DNA of 8,337 nt from Myroides sp. (GCA_018384465.1 JAHAYQ010000117.1:1-8337); one strand, 5' to 3'; positions 1-7,421 are shown, counted from the stretch's first letter. Numbers and translations: made by a program. Notes: generated by a model not told the origin, from the letters alone.

Positions 1-9
1 AATTAAATA

Positions 10-42
10 AAAAACGGTGAGCTAAGAAGGCTCACCGTTTTT
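10..42. terminator. Hairpin terminator overlapping the end of the channel gene
   Basis: Positions 11-22 (AAAACGGTGAGC) pair perfectly with 30-41 (GCTCACCGTTTT), and A10 with T42, around a 7-base loop. Read on the minus strand, the stem is followed by a T-rich tract, as expected for an intrinsic terminator of the mechanosensitive channel gene. The stop codon (22-24) lies at the edge of the loop, so one arm of the stem is made of the last codons of the gene. The plus strand also has a T-rich run after the stem (38-47), so it may work in both directions for a convergent gene to the left of the window. Confidence 0.85.
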
Positions 43-1338
43 GTTTTCGTTAAGTTGGGCAAACAGTACATCTTGAATGTCTGATGCGCTTGGTAGTTCA
101 AATACTTCTAGACCAAAATAAGGAACTACTGCAATTACATGGTCAAAAATATCTGCCATTATTCCTTCGTATTCTGCCCACACAATAGAATTTGCAAAGG
201 TGTATAATTCAATAGGCAAGCCATGTTCTGTAGGTTGTAAATGACGTACCATAATTGAATATCGTTTGTTAGTATTCACATTATTTAATAAATAACGTTT
301 CACGTACTCTCTAAACAAACCTACATTGGTCATTCGTCTGCCATTTACCAGCATAGTTGGGTCGTCAACATGGGTATGGTTATAGTTGGCAATTTCTTGT
401 TGGCGTTCAATGATAAATGATTTTAATAGTTTGATACGCTTTAAATCTTCAATTTCTTCTGCTTCTAAAAAACGAATCGAGCGCATTTTTATATTGATAG
501 ATCTTTTAATACGCCGACCACCAGAACGTTGCATTCCTCGATAATTTTTAAACGAATCACTGATTAATGCATACGTAGGAATAGTGGTGATTGTTTTATC
601 AAAGTTCTGAACTTTAACGGTGTTAAGATTAATTTCTAAAACATCGCCATCGGCACCATATTTCGGCATTTCGATCCAATCGCCTACACGAACCATATCG
701 TTCGATGAAACCTGAATACTGGCAACAAATCCTAAAATAGTATCCTTAAAAACCAACATGACAATAGCAGATGCAGCTCCTAATGACAACAACAATCCAT
801 AAGGTTCTTTTCCTGATAATTCAGAGAAAACTAAAATTCCACAAATGATATACAGCAAAATGGCAATTACCTGAAAATAACTATCTAAAGGCTTATCCAT
901 AAACCTTTTTTTGGTGTTTAAAAGATCTTTTACGGCATAAAAAATAGCTTTAACAAATAGGGTAACCGTAAAGATGATTAAAATGTCGGTAATTTTGATT
1001 GTAAAGTTAGTCCACTTAGGAAAGCTGGTGAAAATTAAAGGTAATGTCTGCTTTGCAATTATTAACGGAATAAGATGTGTAAGGTATTTTAATACTTTGT
1101 TTTGGATTAAAAAATCGTCAAATCGGGTTTTACTTCTTCGTACAATTTTAATGACTGTAATACGCAATAGCTTTCTAATAAATAAATCTACCATGTAAAG
1201 AAGTACAAATAATAATCCTAAAAGGATAATTGAATTTAATGAATGAGCAATTTGACTAGAAAGTCCTGCTTTCATCAGTAAGTGATATCCAAATGAATAG
1301 ATAGCGCTTTGTAAATCTACATCTAATAAAGTGTCCAT
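22..1338 (-). CDS. MscS-family mechanosensitive ion channel, YbdG-like
   Basis: Inner-membrane channel of the small-conductance mechanosensitive family, 438 residues. Such proteins release solutes when membrane tension rises on osmotic downshock. Hydrophobic segments lie at about residues 33-53, 113-136, 154-174 and 181-208. The last is the Gly/Ala-rich pore-lining helix (GLLLSLGAASAIVMLVFKDT), which runs into the beta domain with VRVGDWIEMP (216-225), GDVLEINLNTVKVQNFD (231-247) and TTIPTYALISDSFKNY (251-266). The length and the long charged segment after the beta domain (about 270-360) resemble E. coli YbdG (415 residues) more than MscS itself (286 residues). The assignment to the YbdG type is an inference from length and layout. 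The ATG at 1338 comes just after the terminator of the lipoprotein gene and no obvious promoter lies in the short gap. The gene ends inside its own terminator hairpin. Confidence 0.9.
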   Translation of the reverse strand: MDTLLDVDLQSAIYSFGYHLLMKAGLSSQIAHSLNSIILLGLLFVLLYMVDLFIRKLLRITVIKIVRRSKTRFDDFLIQNKVLKYLTHLIPLIIAKQTLPLIFTSFPKWTNFTIKITDILIIFTVTLFVKAIFYAVKDLLNTKKRFMDKPLDSYFQVIAILLYIICGILVFSELSGKEPYGLLLSLGAASAIVMLVFKDTILGFVASIQVSSNDMVRVGDWIEMPKYGADGDVLEINLNTVKVQNFDKTITTIPTYALISDSFKNYRGMQRSGGRRIKRSINIKMRSIRFLEAEEIEDLKRIKLLKSFIIERQQEIANYNHTHVDDPTMLVNGRRMTNVGLFREYVKRYLLNNVNTNKRYSIMVRHLQPTEHGLPIELYTFANSIVWAEYEGIMADIFDHVIAVVPYFGLEVFELPSASDIQDVLFAQLNENKNGEPS

Positions 1339-1352
1339 AAAAAAAATAGTTT

Positions 1353-1380
1353 AAAAAAATCCCGGATACAGTCCGGGATT
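1353..1380 (-). terminator. Intrinsic terminator after the OmpA-family lipoprotein gene
   Basis: AATCCCGGA at 1358-1366 pairs perfectly with TCCGGGATT at 1372-1380 around a 5-base loop. On the minus strand the stem is followed by a run of T (complement of A1353-A1359). It begins five bases after the lipoprotein stop codon (1385-1387). Its far end is only about 14 bases from the start codon of the downstream channel gene. Confidence 0.85.
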
Positions 1381-1384
1381 GGTT

Positions 1385-2263
1385 TTATAATTCGTTTAGC
1401 ATTTTAGAGATTTCGTCTAATTTCGGAGTCAAAATTACCTCAATCCTTCTGTTTTTAGCCTTCCCGTCGGAAGTATTGTTTGATGCAATCGGAGCAAATT
1501 CACTACGTCCGGCAGCTGTTAAGTTTTTCTTATCAATGCCAGAAGTTTGTTCTATAATATTTACGATTGCCGTTGCTCTTTTGGTTGATAAATCCCAATT
1601 GTTGGTAATGCCGCCGCCAAGGTTTCCTACAATTTTATCGTTATCGGTGTGTCCTTCAATCAAAATAGCAATATCTGGGTTGCTTGCCAAAACTTGTGCT
1701 AATTGCTGTACGGCATTTTTACCTTCCACACTCACGGTCCAACTACCCGAAGGAAACAACAATTTGTTTTCCATAGAAACATATACTTTGCCATTTTTTT
1801 GTTCTACGGTTAATCCTTTCCCTTCAAATTCAAATAAGGCTTTAGATAACGAGTCTTTTAAGCGTTTTAGATTTTTATCTTGTGCAGCTAATTTGCTTTC
1901 TAATTCGGCTACGCGCGATGATTTTCCGTCTAATTCGTTCTTTAAACTGTTTAAACGTTCAATTTCGGCTTTTATCGCTTGATCGCTATTTTTTTCTAAG
2001 CTTTCAAAATCTTTTTTTAATTGATCGTAAGTGATTTTCAGTTTGTCGCGTTCATCGATCGCCTGATCTAACTGACTTTGCAACGATTGGTTTTTGGTGC
2101 CTAAATCAAATGCTTGTGATTTTAAATCGCCCGATTCGCCTGTTAAACGCTCTAATTCTTCCGCACAACTTTTATATTTTGCGTCTAATTCGTTATATAA
2201 TCTTCTGGTTACGCAGCTTGTTAAAAATGGAAGACAACAAGCAACAATTACTATTTTTTTCAT
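1385..2263 (-). CDS. OmpA-family peptidoglycan-binding lipoprotein
   Basis: Predicted lipoprotein of 292 residues that probably links an envelope membrane to peptidoglycan. The start is a lipoprotein signal peptide, MKK followed by a hydrophobic stretch and the lipobox LTSC with Cys17 as the lipidated residue. A long charged coiled-coil region (about 34-147) follows, with repeated Glu/Lys/Leu patterns. The C-terminal OmpA-like domain (about 160-280) contains LIEGHTDND (201-209) and WDLSTKRATAIVNI (223-236). Asp207 and Arg229 match the pair that binds diaminopimelate in OmpA and Pal. I chose the ATG at 2263 because it puts the positive residues directly before the hydrophobic core. An in-frame TTG at 2287 would add eight residues and overlap the upstream stop codon. 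Residues after Cys17 (VTRR) show no acidic surface-export signal like that of Capnocytophaga, so a periplasm-facing location is inferred. It sits 16 bases after the nuclease gene and is probably co-transcribed. Confidence 0.9.
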   Translation of the reverse strand: MKKIVIVACCLPFLTSCVTRRLYNELDAKYKSCAEELERLTGESGDLKSQAFDLGTKNQSLQSQLDQAIDERDKLKITYDQLKKDFESLEKNSDQAIKAEIERLNSLKNELDGKSSRVAELESKLAAQDKNLKRLKDSLSKALFEFEGKGLTVEQKNGKVYVSMENKLLFPSGSWTVSVEGKNAVQQLAQVLASNPDIAILIEGHTDNDKIVGNLGGGITNNWDLSTKRATAIVNIIEQTSGIDKKNLTAAGRSEFAPIASNNTSDGKAKNRRIEVILTPKLDEISKMLNEL

Positions 2264-2279
2264 AATTCTAAATATTTCA

Positions 2280-3041
2280 TTAATCAATTTCGATCCCCAC
2301 CGGACAATGGTCAGAGTGTTTTGCTTCGGGTAAAATGTAAGCTCGTTTTAAACGATCTTTCATAGATTCTGATATCAAATGATAATCAATACGCCACCCT
2401 TTATTGTTGTTACGGGCGTTGGCACGATAACTCCACCACGAATAATTATGCGGTTCGGGATTCAGCATTCTAAAAGTATCAATAAAACCACTTTTCATGA
2501 AATTGTCAAGCCAGTCACGTTCTTCTGGTAAAAAACCCGAAACTTTTGCATTGCGAATAGGATCGTGAATATCAATAGCCTGATGACAAATGTTGTAATC
2601 GCCACCAATAATCAGGTTAGGAACTTGGTTTTTCAAGTTGTTAATGTATTCCTGGAAATCGGCCATGTAACGAAATTTATGACTTAAACGGTCAATATTT
2701 GTTCCAGAAGGCAAGTACAATGACATCACAGAAAAATCTTCAAAATCGGCACGAATGTTTCTTCCTTCGTAATCCATATAATCGATGCCTGTTCCAAAAA
2801 CTACATTTTTTGGAGCCGTTTTACTTAAAATTGCCACGCCGCTATATCCTTTTTTCTGCGCCGGATAATAATATTGGTACGGGTAACCCGCAGCGGTAAT
2901 TTCTAATACCGGAATTTGATCTTCGTTGGCTTTTATTTCTTGTAAACAGATAATATCAGGGTTTGCAGCTTGTAACCAATCTAAAAAACCTTTGGTTATC
3001 GCAGCGCGAATTCCGTTTACATTGTACGATAAAATTTTCAT
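2280..3041 (-). CDS. xth: Exodeoxyribonuclease III / AP endonuclease
   Basis: Cytoplasmic DNA-repair enzyme of the exonuclease III (EEP) family, 253 residues. The family cuts DNA 5' of abasic sites and has 3'-to-5' exonuclease and 3'-phosphatase activity. The expected motifs are present in order: SYNVNGIRA (5-13, Asn7), CLQEIKA (32-38, metal-binding Glu35), MSLYLPSG (106-113), GGDYN (146-150, Asp148 and Asn150), WRIDYHL (216-222, Asp219) and HSDHCPV (242-248, Asp244 and His245). These correspond to the catalytic Asp-His pair and metal ligands of E. coli Xth (268 residues). All key residues are kept, so it should be active. It is the first gene of a likely two-gene transcript with the OmpA-family lipoprotein. 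A Bacteroidota-type -7 motif lies about 26 bases upstream of its ATG. Confidence 0.95.
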   Translation of the reverse strand: MKILSYNVNGIRAAITKGFLDWLQAANPDIICLQEIKANEDQIPVLEITAAGYPYQYYYPAQKKGYSGVAILSKTAPKNVVFGTGIDYMDYEGRNIRADFEDFSVMSLYLPSGTNIDRLSHKFRYMADFQEYINNLKNQVPNLIIGGDYNICHQAIDIHDPIRNAKVSGFLPEERDWLDNFMKSGFIDTFRMLNPEPHNYSWWSYRANARNNNKGWRIDYHLISESMKDRLKRAYILPEAKHSDHCPVGIEID

Positions 3042-3066
3042 TTATAGGGTCTAAAACGTGTTTTGC

Positions 3067-3074
3067 CAAAAATA
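3067..3074 (-). promoter_or_regulatory. Putative -7 promoter element for xth
   Basis: Read on the minus strand, this is TATTTTTG, an exact match to the Bacteroidota -7 consensus TAnnTTTG. It would give a leader of about 20 bases before the ATG at 3041. I saw no clear TTG-type -33 element at the usual spacing, and the region is AT-rich, so chance is possible. Confidence 0.5.
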
Positions 3075-3212
3075 AGCAATTCCTTTTTTATGATGAATAC
3101 ATTTAACGACTTCTTTTGAAAATCACCATATAACAGTCTATAAAATAATACTTTTTTTAAAGCTGCATAATTTTTAATAGTAGCTTAACAATTTTTAGTA
3201 TATTTATAAGTC

Positions 3213-3232
3213 TTGATTTTTAGAAAAATCAA
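3213..3232. repeat. Perfect inverted repeat upstream of the acyltransferase gene
   Basis: TTGATTTTT (3213-3221) is the exact reverse complement of AAAAATCAA (3224-3232), separated by two bases. It lies 26-45 bases upstream of the -7 motif of the acyltransferase gene. It could be an operator for a dimeric regulator. It is not followed by a T-run, so it is not a usual terminator. Function is unproven. Confidence 0.5.
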
Positions 3233-3236
3233 ATGA

Positions 3237-3251
3237 CCTTAAAAGTTAAGG
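3237..3251. repeat. Second perfect inverted repeat, at the -33 position
   Basis: CCTTAA (3237-3242) is the exact reverse complement of TTAAGG (3246-3251), with a 3-base centre. It starts four bases after the previous inverted repeat and covers the place where the -33 element of the promoter at 3258-3265 should be. A protein bound here would be expected to affect transcription of the acyltransferase gene; this is inference. Confidence 0.45.
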
Positions 3252-3257
3252 AAGTGT

Positions 3258-3265
3258 TATATTTG
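3258..3265 (+). promoter_or_regulatory. Putative -7 promoter element for the acyltransferase gene
   Basis: TATATTTG is an exact match to the Bacteroidota -7 consensus TAnnTTTG. It ends 14 bases before the ATG at 3280, which implies a very short leader. No good TTG -33 element is visible; that position is taken by an inverted repeat, which may mean that the promoter needs an activator or is regulated there. Confidence 0.55.
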
Positions 3266-3279
3266 CAAAAAAATAGCTA

Positions 3280-5094
3280 ATGGGGTTAGTTACCGCTAAG
3301 GAAATTGCACACGTTATAAAATTAGATAAATATGGTTTCGTTGGAACTTTGTCTGGTTGGTTGTTAATGAAAGTGCTTAAAATTTCTGAATTAAATAAAA
3401 TATACGACCGCAACAAACATTTAGAAGATATATCGTTTTTAAACGGGATATTGGATGAGTTTCAGATTGAATTTGAAATTGATCCTGAAGAATTAAAACG
3501 TTTGCCTAAGCAAGGACCGTATATAACCATATCAAACCATCCGTTGGGTGGTATTGACGGCATTTTATTGCTTAAATTAATGCGTGAGCGTGATCCGGAT
3601 TTTAAAATCATTGCCAATTTTCTTTTACATAGAATAGAACCTTTAAAACCGTTTATTATGCCGGTTAATCCTTTTGAAAATCATAAGGATTCACAATCAA
3701 GCGTGTTGGGATTAAAGGAAACATTACGTCATTTAAGTGATGGAAAACCGTTAGGGATTTTTCCGGCAGGAGAAGTTTCAAACTTTGAAGAAGACGATAA
3801 AATTGTTGATAAACCTTGGGAAGAAGGCGCTTTAAAATTGATAAAGAAAGCCCAAGTACCAGTGATTCCTATTTATTTTCACGCCAAAAACAGCAAGTTG
3901 TTTTATATGTTGTCTAAAATTAGTCCAACGTTACAAACAGCTAAGTTGCCGTCTGAATTGTTAACTCAGAAAGATCGGGTAATACGTGTGCGCATTGGAA
4001 AACCAATTACAGTTTCCGAGCAAACAGAACATGGCGATACACTTGAAAATTTTGGAAAGTTTTTACGACAAAAAACTTATCTTTTGGCAAATACAACCAA
4101 AGACGACAAAAAACAGTATATAAAAATTCCATCGTTCAAATTACCAACACCACCACCAAAAGAAATTGAACATCCAGTGATGCAAGATTTAATGGTGAAA
4201 GAAATTGAAAGTTTACGACAAGGAGAAGATCGTTTGCTGCAAAGTAAAAATTATGAAGTTTTTTTAACCGATGCTGCTAATATTCCGAATATTTTACGAG
4301 AAATAGGTCGACTCAGAGAAGTTACCTTTCGTGCCGTAGGTGAAGGTACCAACCAATCTATTGATTTAGACCGATACGATACTTTTTACAAACACATGTT
4401 TTTATGGGACGATGATGCCAAGTGTATTGTTGGTGCCTATCGTATGGGCTTAGGGAAAGATATTTATGCAAAACAAGGGATCAACGGTTTTTATTTAACC
4501 GAACTTTTTCGTTTTGAACCAGAATTGTTTTCCATGATGGAGCAATCTATAGAAATGGGGCGTGCATTTATTATTGGTGAGTATCAACAAAAACCTATGC
4601 CGTTATTCTTGCTTTGGAAAGGAATTGTTCATACCACTTTACGTTATCCCGAACATAAGTATTTAATTGGGGGAGTAAGTATCAGCAACCAATTTTCTGA
4701 TTTTAGTAAATCGTTGATGATCGAATTTATGAAATCGCATTTTTACGATCCTTATATCGCTCAATATATCCAGCCGAAAAAAGATTACAAAGTACAATTG
4801 AAAGATGCCGACAAAGATTTTGTGTTTAATGAAACTGAAGCAGATTTAAATAAATTTGATAAGCTGATTGAGGAAGTAGAACCAGGCGGCTTGCGATTAC
4901 CTGTTTTAATTAAAAAATATATTAAACAAAATGCAAGGGTAGTGGCTTTTAATGTAGATCCGTTGTTTAATAATTCGGTAGATGGGTTGATGTATATTCG
5001 CATAGCTGATTTACCCGAAAGTACGGTACGACCAGTAATTGAAGAATTACAAAAAGAATTGGAACAAAAAATCAATGAAAAAATAGAAGAATAA
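3280..5094 (+). CDS. OlsF-like bifunctional acyltransferase (PlsC + GNAT domains)
   Basis: Two acyltransferase domains in one protein of 604 residues. Residues about 75-265 form a PlsC-type lysophospholipid acyltransferase domain with NHPLGGIDG (86-94), FPAGEVS (161-167) and VPVIPIYF (193-200). After a Pro/Lys-rich linker (about 285-300), residues about 305-500 resemble the OlsB/hemolysin-like GNAT N-acyltransferases: REVTFRAVGEGT (346-357), DLDRYDTFYKHMFLWD (362-377), VGAYRMG (384-390), YLTELFRFEP (405-414) and EMGRAFI (425-431). The order matches OlsF, in which the GNAT half N-acylates an amino acid with a 3-hydroxy fatty acid and the PlsC half adds the second acyl chain to give ornithine lipid. 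In Bacteroides, separate GlsB and GlsA make glycine lipids, so the amino acid used here (ornithine, glycine or another) cannot be read from sequence. The tail (500-604) has no domain I recognise. The gene stands alone, with its own promoter motif and a shared terminator downstream. Confidence 0.8.
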   Translation: MGLVTAKEIAHVIKLDKYGFVGTLSGWLLMKVLKISELNKIYDRNKHLEDISFLNGILDEFQIEFEIDPEELKRLPKQGPYITISNHPLGGIDGILLLKLMRERDPDFKIIANFLLHRIEPLKPFIMPVNPFENHKDSQSSVLGLKETLRHLSDGKPLGIFPAGEVSNFEEDDKIVDKPWEEGALKLIKKAQVPVIPIYFHAKNSKLFYMLSKISPTLQTAKLPSELLTQKDRVIRVRIGKPITVSEQTEHGDTLENFGKFLRQKTYLLANTTKDDKKQYIKIPSFKLPTPPPKEIEHPVMQDLMVKEIESLRQGEDRLLQSKNYEVFLTDAANIPNILREIGRLREVTFRAVGEGTNQSIDLDRYDTFYKHMFLWDDDAKCIVGAYRMGLGKDIYAKQGINGFYLTELFRFEPELFSMMEQSIEMGRAFIIGEYQQKPMPLFLLWKGIVHTTLRYPEHKYLIGGVSISNQFSDFSKSLMIEFMKSHFYDPYIAQYIQPKKDYKVQLKDADKDFVFNETEADLNKFDKLIEEVEPGGLRLPVLIKKYIKQNARVVAFNVDPLFNNSVDGLMYIRIADLPESTVRPVIEELQKELEQKINEKIEE

Positions 5095-5130
5095 AAAAAT
5101 CCCTGAGCAATAAATGTTCAGGGATTTTTT
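5094..5130. terminator. Bidirectional terminator between convergent genes
   Basis: A 15-bp stem, with A/T pairs at the base, a core of TCCCTGA against TCAGGGA and one G-T wobble near the tip, closes a 7-base loop (5109-5115). The stem is flanked by A-runs on the left and T-runs on the right, so it has a U-tract in either direction. It starts at the last base of the acyltransferase stop codon and ends eight bases before the stop of the metalloprotease gene, and so can serve both. Confidence 0.9.
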
Positions 5131-5138
5131 AAAGTGGT

Positions 5139-7400
5139 TTAGTTTTTTATAAATTTATGAGTAAAGGTGTAGGTGCCTGTACGTATCACTAATATATAGG
5201 TGCCTGTTTTTAATCCTTCTACATTTATTTGTTGTTCGTTGCTGTAAGTTGTATTGGTTGTTGATTGTATCCATCTGCCGTTTAAATCATACACATCAAA
5301 AGTAATTTTCTCTGTGTCATTGGCTTTAAAAGTAATGTTTAAAATACTTGTTGTTGGGTTAGGGTACAATTTCACTTCATCAATGGCTAGTTCATCTACA
5401 CTTAAATTTGGATCCCAAAGTGTGAACTTTTTAGAAACGGTGTAAAAAATATTACCAACAGCTTCAATTTTAATTCGTGCTTGATAAGTACTTGTTAGGT
5501 TAGTAGGTATAGATACTGTTTCAGACCCATCATTAGGGGTGTTAGCTACTAAAGTAGTATAAGTAGTACCATTATCTGTAGAAACTAAAATATTAACGTT
5601 TGATGTATTAATGTTATTAGCTGTAGTACCCGCAACATTCCACGTAATGGTTTTAGTATCGCCCATATACCAAACAGGTTCGCTAGTGTTTGGGTTATTA
5701 TTAGGAGCAGTAATTACAAAAGGTCCAGTATTAGCAACAGTTATAGCAAAAGGTTGCGTGTACACTACTCGAGCTCCAAATGCATTATTATCTCTTACCA
5801 TTGCAACAAAATTGTAACCTCTTGCTACTGTAGATAATGTTTCCCACTCATTGCTTACTATTCCATTATTTTCCGTAGTTCCCGCTAATACGGTTTGTAC
5901 ATTAGGAAATGATCTATAATTACTTTCAGTAGGGGCAATGTTTCTAAAAACGGGACCTCCAACAGAAGTTGATTCAGGTGGTTGTGGTGAAATTTGAGTA
6001 TTTAATTGTTCAAAAGTATATGTTAATTGATCTCCATTAGCATCAGTGGCTGTGGTTGATAATATAAAAGGAGTTCCGTAAGGAATTGTTTTTGTTTGAA
6101 AAGGAGGAATGTTTGGTGCCGCATTTTGAGTAGTTACTTGTTGCGCGCACGTAGCTGTTGATAAAAACAATTGCATTTCTCTAATACTTATGTAGTGGTA
6201 GTATGGGTCTACATTACTTTGTACATTCGGGAAACAAATCCCAGCATATGACATAATAGTGCTTCCGCTCCCTGGTTCCATTGCGGTAGGAGGGTTTATA
6301 TTTCCAAAACAAGAGTTATTAAAAGTGTGATTAGCACCAAATTGATGTCCCATTTCATGCGCTACATAATCTACATCATATGGGTCGCCTACCGGAGCAG
6401 CTGAACCAGTAATTCCTCTTGCTTTTGAATTAGAGCATACTGATCCTAATTGAGCTAAACCACCGCCACCTGTGCTGAATGTATGACCTATATCATATTT
6501 AGATGATCCAATTGTATTATCTATTACTGTTTGACTTTGATTAATTAAAACGCCCGCATTGTCATTATCGAAATTATCTGAAGTGATAAATATAATATCC
6601 TTATTATCTGCAATAAGGTTTAAATGCACATTAATTTCTCGTTCAAAAATTTGGTTTAATCTTGTTAAAGTTACGTTCATTGCTGCTAAAACAATATTTT
6701 TTTTATCGTCTAAGGTAGTGTTAGGTACACCTGCCGGTGCGTTATTTATATGAAACGCAGCGTATTCTGTAGTACAAGCAATGGCTACACGAAAATTTCT
6801 ACGCTTATTATCAAAGCTAAGCGTTTGCATTTGAGCATCAAAAGTAGAAGTCGGTTGATAATAATCGCTTTCTGTTACATAACACATAAAATTTGTCTGA
6901 GGCGTTGCTAAATCAGCCCTTTCATAAACCATTACAGTATTGCGATCTTTGGTATAATTGTCTATATAAAACACAGTACCATCAGTTTTCATTCCCATAG
7001 CGTGTAAACCAAAAACATCAGAAATGCTTATACTTACGTGATTTCCTTTGTTTTTTATATCTACCGCTTTTAAACTACGAATATTAGGTACACTTTCTGC
7101 TAATTCTGGTTCCATAGCGCTATTGTTGTATACCCAGTAATTGCTAAAACTTCCGTCGGTATTAGGTAGTGCTAAAATCAATTCTGAGGGATCGTTTGAT
7201 AATTCTGGCGCGTTTACCGTCCATTGAATAAGACTTGGAAGGTCAAATTGATACGTTTTGTAAGTTGAGGGATCGTGTTTCCGTATAACTTTATCCTCAT
7301 CTAAAATATTTTTACCCGACTCTTTAAAGGGGTTAAATTGACCAAATGCGTTCACATGGAATAAGACTATAAATAGCCAGAACAATCTACAAAAATTCAT
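5139..7400 (-). CDS. Secreted reprolysin-like zinc metalloprotease with T9SS sorting domain
   Basis: Exported protease of 753 residues. A Sec signal peptide spans about 1-20 (hydrophobic LFWLFIVLF, likely cleavage before Gln21). Residues about 21-195 look like a propeptide. The metzincin catalytic domain (about 200-420) starts near RNFRVAIACTTEYAAF (201-216). It has the zinc site HEMGHQFGANH (348-358; His348, His352 and His358 bind zinc, Glu349 is catalytic) and the Met-turn TIMSYAGIC (381-389, Met383). Cysteines at 322, 364, 389 and 418 could form disulfides. Two beta-sandwich-like regions follow (about 430-556 and 560-662). The second has the pattern TITWNVAGT and STDNGTTYTTL common in flavobacterial secreted proteins. 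The C-terminal domain (about 668-753), with LYPNPTTSILNI (678-689), DVYDLNGRW (702-710), GTYILVI (733-739) and final KFIKN, is a type A T9SS signal (TIGR04183 type). Secretion to the surface or medium is therefore expected. The substrate is unknown. No T9SS component genes are in the window. Confidence 0.93.
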   Translation of the reverse strand: MNFCRLFWLFIVLFHVNAFGQFNPFKESGKNILDEDKVIRKHDPSTYKTYQFDLPSLIQWTVNAPELSNDPSELILALPNTDGSFSNYWVYNNSAMEPELAESVPNIRSLKAVDIKNKGNHVSISISDVFGLHAMGMKTDGTVFYIDNYTKDRNTVMVYERADLATPQTNFMCYVTESDYYQPTSTFDAQMQTLSFDNKRRNFRVAIACTTEYAAFHINNAPAGVPNTTLDDKKNIVLAAMNVTLTRLNQIFEREINVHLNLIADNKDIIFITSDNFDNDNAGVLINQSQTVIDNTIGSSKYDIGHTFSTGGGGLAQLGSVCSNSKARGITGSAAPVGDPYDVDYVAHEMGHQFGANHTFNNSCFGNINPPTAMEPGSGSTIMSYAGICFPNVQSNVDPYYHYISIREMQLFLSTATCAQQVTTQNAAPNIPPFQTKTIPYGTPFILSTTATDANGDQLTYTFEQLNTQISPQPPESTSVGGPVFRNIAPTESNYRSFPNVQTVLAGTTENNGIVSNEWETLSTVARGYNFVAMVRDNNAFGARVVYTQPFAITVANTGPFVITAPNNNPNTSEPVWYMGDTKTITWNVAGTTANNINTSNVNILVSTDNGTTYTTLVANTPNDGSETVSIPTNLTSTYQARIKIEAVGNIFYTVSKKFTLWDPNLSVDELAIDEVKLYPNPTTSILNITFKANDTEKITFDVYDLNGRWIQSTTNTTYSNEQQINVEGLKTGTYILVIRTGTYTFTHKFIKN

Positions 7401-7421
7401 AATTTTTTAATTTACAATAAT

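Noticed and set aside
974..1198. A 74-codon plus-strand open frame antisense to the channel gene
   Set aside because: It is a shadow of the membrane-segment coding region on the minus strand, and its hydrophobic translation is explained by that.
1476..1982. A 168-codon plus-strand open frame antisense to the lipoprotein gene
   Set aside because: It lies wholly inside the well-supported OmpA-family gene, and its translation shows no recognisable domain. It is a by-product of the codon use on the other strand.
3160..3186. A weak stem (AAGCTGC with GTAGCTT, one G-T wobble) in the divergent intergenic region
   Set aside because: Short stem, 13-base AT-rich loop, no T-run and no link to a start or stop codon; expected by chance in such AT-rich DNA.
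3042..3279. Possible small RNA or small protein gene in the divergent intergenic region
   Set aside because: I found no coding frame of convincing length and no promoter-terminator pair enclosing a transcript. The region is explained by two divergent promoters and the inverted repeats.
4785..5075. A 96-codon minus-strand open frame antisense to the acyltransferase
   Set aside because: It overlaps the C-terminal part of a clear coding region and has no features of its own.
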